Source: CAIOZA01 sp964464375 (GTDB taxonomy: Bacteria > Bacteroidota > Ignavibacteria > Kapaibacteriales > UBA2268). From it: a stretch of DNA of 64,000 nt. Made by a program: the position numbers and the translations under genes. The stretch spans positions 1-64,000 of the forward strand of contig CAYXFU010000016.1 in the NCBI GenBank assembly GCA_964464375.1. The letters are read 5' to 3'. The notes below the pieces were generated by a model that saw only the letters and a program-made list of their open reading frames with translations, had not been told where the DNA came from and ran no database searches. Positions 53,744 through 63,817 of this stretch are shown piece after piece (position 1 is the stretch's first letter; every line of letters starts with the position of its first letter).

Positions 53744-56428
53744 CTATTTCTTTTCAATTGGTGTGTTAATCTTAACAAAGACTGTTCTGTTATAAAATCT
53801 TCCTTCAGGAAGGGTATTGTTATAAAGCGGTTCATCTTCGCCAACTCCACGTTTGGAAATTTTGCCGACTTTACTCTTTGTTTGTTTCATTATACCGTCA
53901 TAGACTGTATTTGAACGTTTGTCAGATAATTTCTGATTGTGGTCATAAAGTCCGACAACATCTGTATGTCCAACAACTTCAATTGAAGAATTTGGCATAC
54001 AACGATCGTAAACATAATCTCTCATAATTCTCTCATTCAATGGACCTGCAAGAGGACTATCAAATGGGAAGAGAATCAAGCTATAGTTTTCCTTTGTAGA
54101 ATCTTTGTCAGTAACGATTCTTTTCTTTCGTGTGGTAACCTGTTTTACTGGAATAGTTATAGGATCTGATTCGCATTCCTTACCTGATTTTGTAGTAAGA
54201 ACTAGTTTGGCTACAAATGATTCTTCATCTTTTGGATAAAATTCACTTTCATTCTGCCAGTTCCAAACAATATCCTGATCTGTAATGCCAACATTGGCGA
54301 GTGTTTTCCAACCTCCAGCACCATGTTTAACTTCAATTCTTCTCTTGGCAATAAGATCATCTTCGATACCATTTTTCATAGTGAATTTCATTTCGTCGGG
54401 TTGAGGGAATGTCTTTGGATCTTTATCAAAAACCGGTTTCATAACATTCCATTCGGGACAAAGAATTTCTACGCGACGGTTTTCTGTGATACCAAGCGAA
54501 TCTTTAAGATTTGAAATTCTTTCGGGTTTGTCTCTTACAACGAGTTTCATTCTGCTTTCAGAGATGTTCCAAACGTCCTTCAAATAATTATAAACGTTTG
54601 TTGCTCTTTCTTTTGAAAGACCTGCGCGTTTTTCTTCAGCAGTTGTTCCGTCGTTGCAACCAACAACTTCAATTTTTGCATCGGGGAATTGATTTAATCT
54701 ATATCCATAGATATTCAAAACATGATAATATCTGTCAAGAGTTCCGCCATTGATTGTAGAATCGGTGAAATCCTTTGTAGCAGAATTAGAGCTGAATATG
54801 TTGTATCTTGAAGGAATATCAGATTTACCCAGATCAAAGAATACATAATTAAGAAGTGGATACAAATCCCATGTCATGAATTCTTCCATAACAAGACCAT
54901 TGTAACCTGCTAATGCAGGTTGCGATGCTTTATTATTTTTAATGTATGAGGCTTCGTCAATTTCTTTTCCGATAACCGGACGCTGACCTAATGTAAGTGT
55001 GATTTCAATAAAGTCAGCAAATTCCTGTGTTTCTTCCAATTTCTTGGTCTTTGCAGGTTTCATTACGCGCTGAACTTTTTGAGTAACACCATATTTTGCA
55101 TTTACAGCAGAAACCTGCAAATCAACAAATTTTAATGAATCCTTAGGATTACCGTAATCAGTATTAGAAACGATCATTTCAATTTCAGTTCTATTCATTG
55201 TCAAACTGTCACTGAACACTCTGTTAGTTACTGGATTTGAGATAGTAACCGTTGCAGGAATATTCTGTCCTGAACATTCGTCAACAACTTTCACCTTAAC
55301 GTTCACTGCGCGGAAGAATGATGGAACGAAAGCCATGAAAACATCAAGGTCACCCTGGTAGTGGGGCAAATCAGTTCTTCTTGAAGAAAAATAAAGAATA
55401 TCTCCGGAAGCTGGCAAAGTGATAAACTGATCGTCCTCACCTGTATTAATTGGCTCAAGAAGGTTTTGTGGTTTTGTCCATTTCATATTCTTGTCGTCCC
55501 CTTCGTTACGGGTCAGATAAAAGTCCAGTCCACCAAGATTAGGAGTATGTCCTTTTGAAGAAAAGAATAATGTAACGTTATCAGCGGCGATAAATGGTGC
55601 AACATCAGCGGCTGGAGTATTAATTACTGACAGGTTCTGAGCTGGCTTCCATTCTTCAGTTTCTGCATCCCAATCTGCATACCAAATATCCATATTTTCA
55701 GGCTTGGCATCTCCGTTACTATTAGGACCCGGTCTTGTAGAAGTAAAATAAATTCTACTTTGGTCAGGAGCAATAGATGGCTGGGAATCCCAATATTTTG
55801 AGTTTACATTTTTTCCTAAATTAACAGGACGACCCCAACGGTCTCCTTCAATAGTTGTTTTATAGATGTCGCAGCTGCCTAAACCATCCGGACGTTCACA
55901 ACCGGTAAAATAGAGAGACTGTCTGTCTGCAGCGATTGAAGCCGCACCTTCATTCAACACTGTGTTAACACCAAGATTACCAAGGTTCGTTGTTGTGTCG
56001 ATATTATAAAGAGGTAAGAAAACAGTATCCATTCTGTCATTCTTTTTTGCAGCCCAAAAGTCATGAGAAAAAACTTTCTCGTTGTAAGATTTGCTTCCGG
56101 GACGGTTCGACACAAAGTACAGCGTTTTACCGTCGGCACTTACTGTTGGAGCATAATCCACAACATTAGTATTAATCATAGGACCAAGGTTGATTATTCT
56201 GATTCGTGCCCTGCTCTCAGGGCTCAGTATTCCTTCATCCTGCTGCTGCGTGCTTGTTGGAGTTGCAGTTTCCAAAACTGCACCATAAAGAATAAGAGTT
56301 GATCCGGCTGGATTGACAGCTAAATCGGAGTTTTTCGAATTGTTCATTATTGCTTTATCTTCAGATCTTAAAGCCTGAATAAAGAAAAATGACACCAGAA
56401 CTAATACAAATAGAACTTTTCGACACAT
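53744..56428 (-). CDS. PD40 propeller protein with two OmpA-like domains
   Basis: Signal peptide MCRKVLFVLVLVSFFFIQALRS. Residues 85-370 have WD40-like PD40 blades (APTVSADGKTLYFVSNRPGS, QPSIAPDQSRIYFTSTRPG, FFSSKGHTPNLGGLDFYLTR). A middle beta domain (375-480) follows. Two OmpA-like modules come next, at about 530-665 (FFDLGKSDIPSRYNIF ... AEEKRAGLSKERATNVYNYL) and about 750-894 (EVVGHTDVVGLYDHNQKLSD). Only the second has the classic GHTD. PD40-OmpA proteins such as PorE anchor the T9SS to peptidoglycan, so a T9SS-envelope role is plausible. Confidence 0.87.
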   Translation of the reverse strand: MCRKVLFVLVLVSFFFIQALRSEDKAIMNNSKNSDLAVNPAGSTLILYGAVLETATPTSTQQQDEGILSPESRARIRIINLGPMINTNVVDYAPTVSADGKTLYFVSNRPGSKSYNEKVFSHDFWAAKKNDRMDTVFLPLYNIDTTTNLGNLGVNTVLNEGAASIAADRQSLYFTGCERPDGLGSCDIYKTTIEGDRWGRPVNLGKNVNSKYWDSQPSIAPDQSRIYFTSTRPGPNSNGDAKPENMDIWYADWDAETEEWKPAQNLSVINTPAADVAPFIAADNVTLFFSSKGHTPNLGGLDFYLTRNEGDDKNMKWTKPQNLLEPINTGEDDQFITLPASGDILYFSSRRTDLPHYQGDLDVFMAFVPSFFRAVNVKVKVVDECSGQNIPATVTISNPVTNRVFSDSLTMNRTEIEMIVSNTDYGNPKDSLKFVDLQVSAVNAKYGVTQKVQRVMKPAKTKKLEETQEFADFIEITLTLGQRPVIGKEIDEASYIKNNKASQPALAGYNGLVMEEFMTWDLYPLLNYVFFDLGKSDIPSRYNIFSSNSATKDFTDSTINGGTLDRYYHVLNIYGYRLNQFPDAKIEVVGCNDGTTAEEKRAGLSKERATNVYNYLKDVWNISESRMKLVVRDKPERISNLKDSLGITENRRVEILCPEWNVMKPVFDKDPKTFPQPDEMKFTMKNGIEDDLIAKRRIEVKHGAGGWKTLANVGITDQDIVWNWQNESEFYPKDEESFVAKLVLTTKSGKECESDPITIPVKQVTTRKKRIVTDKDSTKENYSLILFPFDSPLAGPLNERIMRDYVYDRCMPNSSIEVVGHTDVVGLYDHNQKLSDKRSNTVYDGIMKQTKSKVGKISKRGVGEDEPLYNNTLPEGRFYNRTVFVKINTPIEKK

Positions 56429-56668
56429 AGCCTAAAACCTATAAAAAAATTTATAAATTAAAATTAATTGTTGAAATTAATTAAAAAAACTAAAAAAGTG
56501 TAATTGAACTTTTAGGAAAGAATAATATACTCTAAATCAAATTAATACACAACAAAATAATGAAAGATTGTTAAAAAAAATTCACACTAAGGCAAAAATG
56601 TTAATTTTTATTAACACCTATATCTGAAAAAGGTTAGCAGAAAATATTTATATACGTTTAATACAATT

Positions 56669-57505
56669 CTAATTGAATCTTTTTTGTAAAGCTACTCTGA
56701 GTTCAAATAAAATCCGCCAGTTCAATACCTTGAAGCCATCACCTTTGGTGCTCAACGAAGTTAATGGATAACCAAAATCAAAAACTGGTGTTAGATTAAC
56801 GTTTTTGGCGAGTTCAATATTCACTCCTATTGCAGGAACAAGATAAATCTGGAATTTATTTATATCAGAATATTCACCTTCTCTGACAACTGCAACATTT
56901 CCTGAAAAATCTTTAAATTCAAATTGTCCAATTTCTCCGCTAGAGAGTAGTGCTGTCTTCTGAGTCAATTCTTCCGTATGCCGGACATGTGAATAAACAA
57001 GATATCCTGCTTCAACGCCCATCCTCACAAAGAATGAATTTGACGGTGACCACTTGATAAAAGGCATTACGGTTAAATTTACTAATCCTGTCTCTGACTT
57101 TTCCCTAATCATAACATTAACCATTTCTTTAGTCTGCGATACCTGGGAAGTAAATAATAGAGCACGATAATCAAGAAAAGAACTGACAACATTAAGAACA
57201 TTCAATCCAACTGCTGCACCTAACTGCCAGGTTGGAGATAAATCAAATTCATAAAGAAGTCCAGCTTTAAAGCCGAATCCATTGCCACTATCAAAATTAC
57301 AACTATCGCAACCGGTATTATAGTAACCTGATTGAATATTTTGGCCTAATCCGACGAAAATTCCTAACTCCTTCTGAGTAAAAGTTTTACCGGGATTTAA
57401 AGGAGAGGCACCTAACGTCTGTGCAAATAAATTTTTAGTTGATATAAAATTGAAAGAAATAATTAATAAAATAATTATTAATTTTGTTAACTTTATTCTT
57501 TGCAT
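56669..57505 (-). CDS. outer-membrane beta-barrel protein
   Basis: ATG 57505 opens the signal peptide MQRIKLTKLIIILLIISFNF with FA-QT cleavage. The remaining protein is about 250 residues of alternating strands (LGIFVGLGQNIQSGYY, FGFKAGLLYEFDLS, WQLGAAVGLNVLNV), ending LFELRVALQKRFN with a terminal aromatic, the usual barrel signature. An early TGCDSCNFDSG loop has two Cys. The role is unknown. It diverges from rsmB across only 48 bases. The 240-base gap to the PD40-OmpA gene is AT-rich and featureless. Confidence 0.78.
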   Translation of the reverse strand: MQRIKLTKLIIILLIISFNFISTKNLFAQTLGASPLNPGKTFTQKELGIFVGLGQNIQSGYYNTGCDSCNFDSGNGFGFKAGLLYEFDLSPTWQLGAAVGLNVLNVVSSFLDYRALLFTSQVSQTKEMVNVMIREKSETGLVNLTVMPFIKWSPSNSFFVRMGVEAGYLVYSHVRHTEELTQKTALLSSGEIGQFEFKDFSGNVAVVREGEYSDINKFQIYLVPAIGVNIELAKNVNLTPVFDFGYPLTSLSTKGDGFKVLNWRILFELRVALQKRFN

Positions 57506-57553
57506 AATCGTCTCAAACTTTGTTAAATTTTTCATAATAATTATATAAAGCAC

Positions 57554-59032
57554 ATGGATAACATTAAACTAACCGAATCCGATGATCCAAACATGCTACA
57601 CGACAGTCAGTATGCTGATTTTCCAGAACAATTTAATAATCAGCATTTAGACTTAGCGGATGACCACGAATTTAAATCACAAGACGAAGAGAAAGTGTTT
57701 CTTAGTGGAGCAAGATTTTCTGCAATACGAATATTAAGCAGATTCGAAAGAAGCGATTCGTATATCGACAAGCTTTTAGATTACGAAATGAAGACTGGCA
57801 ACCTTAATCCAATGGATAAAAATCTACTGAATGAGATTGTTCATGGAGTTATTCGTTGGAAAGGAAAGATTGATTGGGTTCTAGTCGGATTCTATCATGG
57901 CGATTATCTCAAATGCCTGAATATCGTAAAGAATGCTATGCGGGTAGCTCTTTACCAGATTCTTTATCTCGACAGAATTCCAATTCCTGCCGCCATCAAT
58001 GAATCAGTTGAAATTGTGAAGCGTGTTCAAGGTGAAAAAACAGCCGGAATAGTAAACGGTGTTCTTCGCAACATAGCAAGAAATATCGACAACATTCGCT
58101 TCCCCGATAAAGGCGAAGACATTATATATCATTTTTCTGTTATGTATTCTCATCCTCGATGGATGGTAAAAAGATGGCTTGAAAGATACGGTGAAATTCA
58201 AACTGAAAAACTTCTGTTCACTAACAACCGCAGACCTTATACAACATTAAGAGTCAATCTGCTAAAAGCTAAAACTGAACATGTTATCGAAGTGCTCAGA
58301 AATTATAATATGTATTACTTCGTATCACCATATATAAAAGATTCTATCGTTGTGAAATCCAATAAGCCGGAAGTTCCGTCACTCGACATGTTCAAAGATG
58401 GCTGGGTTACTATTCAGGATACGAGTGCTTCTCTAGCTGCATATCTTGCACAGCCAAAGGAAGGCAACAGAATAGCTGATGTTTGTGCCGCTCCCGGTGG
58501 CAAATCCTTTTATCTTGCAGAAATGATGAACGATAAAGGGAAAGTTTACGCTATCGACCAGTACCCATCCAAATTGAAATTTATAGAAGAAGGTGCCGAA
58601 AGATTGGGCTTGACATCTATCGAAACTATGATTGGAGATGCTACTTGTATTGAATTTGATGAACAGGTTGACATAGTATTTACTGACGTTCCTTGTTCCG
58701 GACTGGGCACATTGGCGAAGAAGCCTGACATAAAATGGAAGCGTGAACGTGAGGACATTTATGTTCTTGTTGAAACACAAAGAAAAATTCTAAAAAATGC
58801 AGCCAAGATACTCAAACCAGGTGGAGTACTGCTTTACTCTACCTGCACTATCGAACCCGAAGAGAATGTAGAAAACATTGAATGGTTTTTGAAGAATTAT
58901 CCTGAGTTCGAACTCGATCCTGCTGAGAATTATCTTCAGCCTGAACTATGTAAAGCCGGTTACATGATGCTATATCCACATACTCATAATATCGACGGTG
59001 CTTTTGCGGCGAGATTGATTAAAAAGGGATAG
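57554..59032 (+). CDS. rsmB: 16S rRNA m5C967 methyltransferase RsmB-like
   Basis: Methylates cytosine 5 of 16S rRNA. An N-terminal acidic extension (1-50) precedes a NusB-like domain (52-195), a linker, and a SAM-dependent catalytic domain with CAAPGGKSFYLAEMM. The two catalytic cysteines are Cys381 in DVPCSG and Cys431 in YSTCTIEPEEN. RsmB rather than RsmF is inferred from the NusB-like half. The aspartokinase starts 6 bases later, so it is probably an operon. Confidence 0.93.
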   Translation: MDNIKLTESDDPNMLHDSQYADFPEQFNNQHLDLADDHEFKSQDEEKVFLSGARFSAIRILSRFERSDSYIDKLLDYEMKTGNLNPMDKNLLNEIVHGVIRWKGKIDWVLVGFYHGDYLKCLNIVKNAMRVALYQILYLDRIPIPAAINESVEIVKRVQGEKTAGIVNGVLRNIARNIDNIRFPDKGEDIIYHFSVMYSHPRWMVKRWLERYGEIQTEKLLFTNNRRPYTTLRVNLLKAKTEHVIEVLRNYNMYYFVSPYIKDSIVVKSNKPEVPSLDMFKDGWVTIQDTSASLAAYLAQPKEGNRIADVCAAPGGKSFYLAEMMNDKGKVYAIDQYPSKLKFIEEGAERLGLTSIETMIGDATCIEFDEQVDIVFTDVPCSGLGTLAKKPDIKWKREREDIYVLVETQRKILKNAAKILKPGGVLLYSTCTIEPEENVENIEWFLKNYPEFELDPAENYLQPELCKAGYMMLYPHTHNIDGAFAARLIKKG

Positions 59033-59038
59033 AGCAGA

Positions 59039-60352
59039 ATGGATATAATTAAGGTCGGTGGTGCCGTCCTTCGTAATATTGACGGATTCAACAAATTCGC
59101 TAAGATATTGGGTGATCAACAATCCGATAATCTCATCATTGTTGTCTCAGCTTTTTCCTTATCTACTCGCGAGCTTTCTTCTATGGCTCATTTAGCAGAG
59201 ATAGGTAACAAGGAAAAAGCTTTTGCTTCAACCGAAAAGTTTATCAAAAAACACCTCAAATTAGCTGAGAATATCATCAAGAGCCATGATCTGTTGATTC
59301 AATTAAATAATCAGCTAGATTTGATTTCTCAGAAGCTTTACAGCATCATCGAAGGTATTGCCATTACAAAAGAGCTATCATCGAGAATTCTCGATCTTGT
59401 GCTCAGCTTCGGTGAATTATACGCACTGACGATTATTGATGCTCTTTTAACCGATAGAAAATTCCCACATAAGACCATTGATTCTACTACTTTGATTGTT
59501 TCCGATAATTCCTACGGTAATGCAAAACCTATCGAAAAAGAGACACTGGAAAGAATCAATAAACTTTTAATCCCTGAAATTGATAGACATAAGCTGATTC
59601 TTACTCAAGGATTCGTTGCTTCTACCATGAACGGTGACATCACAACAATGGGAATAGAAAGCTCCAACCTTACTGCCGCGATTCTTGCAAAAATGACTGG
59701 GGCAAAAAGATTAACACTCTGGACAGACGTTCGCGGCATCAGATCTGCCGATCCGAAAATTGTGGGCAAAACCAAACTTATAAGAAACATGAGCTATTCT
59801 GAGGCATATACTGCCGGTGCCCTGGGATTAAAGCTGATTTATCCGGGAATGATTGATTATGCTAAGGAAAATAATATTGAATTAATTTTCCGTTCCGCAT
59901 TCGATGGTCATAAGGAATTCACAACAATAAGCAAGAAGTCCGGCGAGAATAAACTAATTATATGTTCCGATGGATACCGACTTATTGAAATAACACCGGA
60001 GGACAGCACTCAATACCAAATAGCAAGTAACTGGGCACAGCAACTTATAAATAATCCTGAAATAATTGTTAAGTCAAGCACCATTTCATCCGGAAAGATT
60101 TCAGTTCTAATCAAGCAGAATGGAACAAAAATTATCCCACCAAAGGAATTGAAACCGGAAATATTTGATAGTATATCGCAAATCTCTACTGTTAACATCC
60201 CAAAGGATAAACTTCTGAAAGTATTAGCAAAGGAAGAATTTTCGATCAGATATTTATCGGTAAGCGATGTTGGCACAAATTCTTCAGTATTCCTAGTAGA
60301 ACAGAAAGATTCTGAAGAAATGATAAATCAACTGCATAAGAAATTAATATAA
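59039..60352 (+). CDS. aspartate kinase, divergent active-site loop
   Basis: 437 residues of the aspartokinase fold: KVGGA at the start, VSAFSLSTREL, LSFGELYAL, QGFVAST, LWTDVRGIRSADPKIV, then two ACT-like regions (about 305-437). In classical enzymes the ATP/aspartate loop is TTLGRGGSDTTA; here it reads TTMGIESSNLTA, losing the GRGGSD core. It may phosphorylate aspartate with altered kinetics or have another acyl substrate. It is coupled to rsmB by a 6-base gap. No other lysine or threonine pathway gene is nearby. Confidence 0.82.
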   Translation: MDIIKVGGAVLRNIDGFNKFAKILGDQQSDNLIIVVSAFSLSTRELSSMAHLAEIGNKEKAFASTEKFIKKHLKLAENIIKSHDLLIQLNNQLDLISQKLYSIIEGIAITKELSSRILDLVLSFGELYALTIIDALLTDRKFPHKTIDSTTLIVSDNSYGNAKPIEKETLERINKLLIPEIDRHKLILTQGFVASTMNGDITTMGIESSNLTAAILAKMTGAKRLTLWTDVRGIRSADPKIVGKTKLIRNMSYSEAYTAGALGLKLIYPGMIDYAKENNIELIFRSAFDGHKEFTTISKKSGENKLIICSDGYRLIEITPEDSTQYQIASNWAQQLINNPEIIVKSSTISSGKISVLIKQNGTKIIPPKELKPEIFDSISQISTVNIPKDKLLKVLAKEEFSIRYLSVSDVGTNSSVFLVEQKDSEEMINQLHKKLI

Positions 60353-60369
60353 TAATAGTGTCTTATTTT

Positions 60370-60400
60370 GATGGACTCAACTTCGGAAGTAGAGTCCATC
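60370..60400. repeat. palindrome GATGGACTC(A/T)ACTTC
   Basis: Two 15-base arms match at 14 positions around one base. It is non-coding, 18 bases after the aspartokinase stop. It belongs to the same family as the in-frame palindrome at 18089-18119. Confidence 0.75.
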
Positions 60401-60435
60401 TTGCATGGGCTTTCAATCCTATCTTAAGACTTTCT

Positions 60436-61740
60436 CTACATCCAGCCGTAAGCATCAAAACTTCCAAATCCATAAACGCTTATTCCGAATGGAAGCGACG
60501 ATTTAATGATATGCGCACCCGGTTTTAATTTTATGGTTCCGGTCATCATAGTTGTATCATAAAATTCGTTGAACTTTTGTGTGTCAACTTTCACTCCGTC
60601 AATCGTCAGATCTGCCAATCCATCTTTAGGAATTGAAATATTTACAAAACTCTCGAAACTTGGCAGTTCGGGCACATTCACAAGGTAGTTCAACTGATAA
60701 ATGCTCTCGGGACGTACAAGTAACATCATCGGATCTCCAACGCTGTCGCCATTTCTGTTACCCTGACTGTACTGAGTGACAATTACAGGTTTACCGGATT
60801 TAATGGTAACATTTTCATTCATAGCGTCATTTTCATAAGACTCACCGCGATTAAGCAATATACCCTCATTACCGTTAATTACGAGTATATTATTTTCATC
60901 CTGTCCCACTATCTTAATCGAATATTTTGAGCGCATAGATAATGGGGAGATGAAGAAAGTAGTGCCTGCGAAATTGTTTGGAAGCAGCTGTTCTACTAAA
61001 AAATTACATGCCATAATCTTCTCAGGCACATAACTGCACTGATGCCCGCTAAACACAGATATTTTCTTATCTGCCGTAATCTTAGTCCCGGTCAAATCCT
61101 TGAATTTCAAATCCTGATAAGCGGAATTGAATTGGAAGGATTCACCACGATTAAGAGTAATATTAATAGGAGCTTTTAGCTTTCGAGTTTCAGGATCTGT
61201 TTGTGGTGTAACGATTGATATGCGGGTGTTATCTTCAGACGCTACCACAGCGAACTCCGAGTTCAAGCCCTCGTTTGTGTTTCTGCTTGTAATAAAATAG
61301 TCTTTACCCGTTGTCTCAACAGGCAGAACAGTGAAACCATCTGTTGTCTGTAATCTGGAACTTAGGGCATTGACCACGATCTTCGCATCCGAAGTGATAT
61401 GAATACCCTGCTCGCTTTTGACGTTGCTCGATGTAATCTGCAATTCAGGAGGAAGCATAACAGTTGCCATTTTATTTGGTTCCAGCTCTAAGCTTGTGCT
61501 GTAATTATTTCCCTTACAGGTAATTTCAACTTTAGCCTTGCTTTCAGATGAAATATAAAGGGTTAGAGTTAAAGCCGATGATGGAGGTCCGGATATGTTT
61601 CCGGATGTTGATGGTTTGCTTTCCTTATAATTCTGCATAAAGCACAGCCAGAAATCAGTGCCCGACTGAGAAAACTGTGAAAAAGCCGGAAGTGCAGACA
61701 GAATCAAAAGACCAAACAACAAGATACTCTTCAGTTTCAT
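60436..61740 (-). CDS. IgGFc-binding-domain secreted protein
   Basis: Signal peptide MKLKSILLFGLLILSALPAFSQ. The mature start FSQSGTDFWLCFMQNYKES and later blocks (DAKIVVNALSS, DKKISVFSGHQCSYVPEKIM, VEQLLPNNFAGTTFFISPL) match the bacterial IgGFc-binding-domain proteins common in Bacteroidota and Kapabacteria-type genomes. It contains no obvious T9SS tail; the C-terminus ends YGFGSFDAYGWM. The role is probably adhesion or extracellular-matrix binding. About 190 bases upstream of it show no gene. Confidence 0.85.
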   Translation of the reverse strand: MKLKSILLFGLLILSALPAFSQFSQSGTDFWLCFMQNYKESKPSTSGNISGPPSSALTLTLYISSESKAKVEITCKGNNYSTSLELEPNKMATVMLPPELQITSSNVKSEQGIHITSDAKIVVNALSSRLQTTDGFTVLPVETTGKDYFITSRNTNEGLNSEFAVVASEDNTRISIVTPQTDPETRKLKAPINITLNRGESFQFNSAYQDLKFKDLTGTKITADKKISVFSGHQCSYVPEKIMACNFLVEQLLPNNFAGTTFFISPLSMRSKYSIKIVGQDENNILVINGNEGILLNRGESYENDAMNENVTIKSGKPVIVTQYSQGNRNGDSVGDPMMLLVRPESIYQLNYLVNVPELPSFESFVNISIPKDGLADLTIDGVKVDTQKFNEFYDTTMMTGTIKLKPGAHIIKSSLPFGISVYGFGSFDAYGWM

Positions 61741-61930
61741 ATTAACCTCATGTATGTAAGAATTGAATATTCAGATCTATGTTAGAAAGATAATTCGATT
61801 TCAGATTTGTAGCATTAGTAATTTATAATATTTACAACTTACTTCAAAGTAATTAATATTAATTAATTATATGTTAATTGAAAACCCGCTCCAAATATGG
61901 ATTTGAAGCGGATTAGAGATTGAATAGTTT

Positions 61931-63817
61931 TTATAATTTCACAAACCGCTTGTTCACTCGCTCGGAATTATCGGTTGAGATATTGATGATGTATGTTCCA
62001 CTTTGGAGTCCATTCATATCGAAATCGATTGTCTGTTCACCTTTTTGCAATTTTTCCCAATTTACCAACGTTTTTATATAATTGCCTGAAACATCGTGAA
62101 TCGTAATATTTACAATTCGATCATTTAGAAGGAAGAACTTTATTTTGCCATTATCGTTGAATGGATTTGGAAATACATTGATATCCTTGACTGATTCGGA
62201 GGAAAGTTTACACAATTCAAAGAATGTTTCATCGACGCTGAGCCCTTTACATGCTTCTTCGGGCATCATCTTACCTGATTCAATCAACTCAATAGCTTTC
62301 AATTCCCTGCTTAAAACATTTCTGTATCTTTCGGGCAGTGCTTCAACAAACTCTTTGGTCGGTAAATACCAAAGTACTTCGGAAATTTGATCATAAGAAG
62401 AATCTGTTGATTTTTTATAAGGGAACATTACTTCAACCGGTACTAAATAGTTCATTAATAATCTGTTCTGATAGGCTTGTGAATAGACAGACCACCTATC
62501 AGAATCTTTTTGTATAACAGATTTCGCTGTTGAATCATTAAATTCTTCTGCTAATAGCCTTTTAAGCAATTCCTTAAGTAATTGAGTTTCAGTATATTTC
62601 ATATAATATTCTTTTAAAATCGTATTATCATGTCCAAGAGGAGAGTAATCATACTTAATACTTTTTCCGGTTCCTGTCATAACAGGACATGTCATACAGA
62701 ATTCTTTATTGCTCCAGCCATCGTATGGTATTATATTGTCTTTAGGAATAAAGATGTTTTTTTCTTTTCTCAATTGATAATCATCTGAACCTATTAACAT
62801 AACAGTACCAATACCTTCGGGATTGGTTTTCCAAAGAATTTCCTGCTTGTGTTTAATTAATGCAGGTTCAGGACTATCTTTGTATTTTGAAACAATATCT
62901 TTGGGAACATCTTGACCAATAAAACTAACGAAATATGATTCAGTATTGTAATACAACGAAGAGTCACCATAATTGATTCCCAAATTCTTAAGTTCATTAA
63001 TATCAAGATTGATAACATTGATAGAAGAGGGCTTATTGTTTAATACAGTAGCCAATAAAACATATTGGGAGAATTTTTTTACATTTTCAACTGGATTATC
63101 CTGCAAACTGATAGTTTTGGTTGCTTCATCATAAAGTTTTTTGAATTCTTCATCATCCTTAGCAAATCCAATTTTATCAAGATTCGGAATATTCTGTGCT
63201 GATAAACTTGCATATAATTCCTTATAGTGTGTTAATGCTTCGGAAGTTTCTATAAAATTATAAAATTGTATTGTTTGAGCTTTTGAAGAATCTATTCGGG
63301 TAAAATACATGTGACATGTATAAAAGAATTTATTACTATAATTATCATATCCGAGCTTTTCCCAGCCAGGCATTGTATCATATCTTGCAATGTCAAATGT
63401 ATCAATTCCAACGTATATTCGTTTTAAAAATTCTTGCTCATTTAGCGAAGTATTTGATGTTTCTTCCCGATTCTTAGTTTCTCTTTTGTTAATATTAACA
63501 ATTTCTTTTAGAACTTCTTTATCAACCTTTTCCTCAATTCTCGCATTTGCTTGCTTCACTTTTGCTGTCTGCGATTTGACTGTGGCTGGTTGCGGGTCAT
63601 TGGATAAGTAGTTTATTCCAAAAATACCCAGCATTAAGATTGATGTTATTATAGATGTCATTTTGATTCCCCTTTTTGTAAAATGTTTAGAATTACCTAA
63701 TGATTCGCTTCTGTCCACTCTTTCCAGAACACTTGTAAGTTCTGATTTGTCGAGGGGGAAGGGCGGAATATCGGTATTCTGCACATTTTTGATTATATTG
63801 GATAAATCCTTTTTCAT
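61931..63817 (-). CDS. putative anti-sigma factor with T9SS sorting domain
   Basis: 628 residues, with an ATG overlapping the sigma-factor stop by four bases. Residues 1-50 are a charged cytoplasmic-type segment (LSNIIKNVQNTDIPPFPLDK) with no signal peptide. A single membrane segment is at about 52-72 (MTSIITSILMLGIFGINYL). A large periplasmic part follows (YYNTESYFVSFIGQDV; EFCMTCPVMTGTG). The last 85 residues are a T9SS sorting domain: VFPNPFNDNGKIKFF, ITIHDVSGNYIKTL, LQSGTYIINIST ... RVNKRFVKL. A membrane-bound regulator carrying an export tail is odd; it may report on T9SS activity. Confidence 0.72.
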   Translation of the reverse strand: MKKDLSNIIKNVQNTDIPPFPLDKSELTSVLERVDRSESLGNSKHFTKRGIKMTSIITSILMLGIFGINYLSNDPQPATVKSQTAKVKQANARIEEKVDKEVLKEIVNINKRETKNREETSNTSLNEQEFLKRIYVGIDTFDIARYDTMPGWEKLGYDNYSNKFFYTCHMYFTRIDSSKAQTIQFYNFIETSEALTHYKELYASLSAQNIPNLDKIGFAKDDEEFKKLYDEATKTISLQDNPVENVKKFSQYVLLATVLNNKPSSINVINLDINELKNLGINYGDSSLYYNTESYFVSFIGQDVPKDIVSKYKDSPEPALIKHKQEILWKTNPEGIGTVMLIGSDDYQLRKEKNIFIPKDNIIPYDGWSNKEFCMTCPVMTGTGKSIKYDYSPLGHDNTILKEYYMKYTETQLLKELLKRLLAEEFNDSTAKSVIQKDSDRWSVYSQAYQNRLLMNYLVPVEVMFPYKKSTDSSYDQISEVLWYLPTKEFVEALPERYRNVLSRELKAIELIESGKMMPEEACKGLSVDETFFELCKLSSESVKDINVFPNPFNDNGKIKFFLLNDRIVNITIHDVSGNYIKTLVNWEKLQKGEQTIDFDMNGLQSGTYIINISTDNSERVNKRFVKL

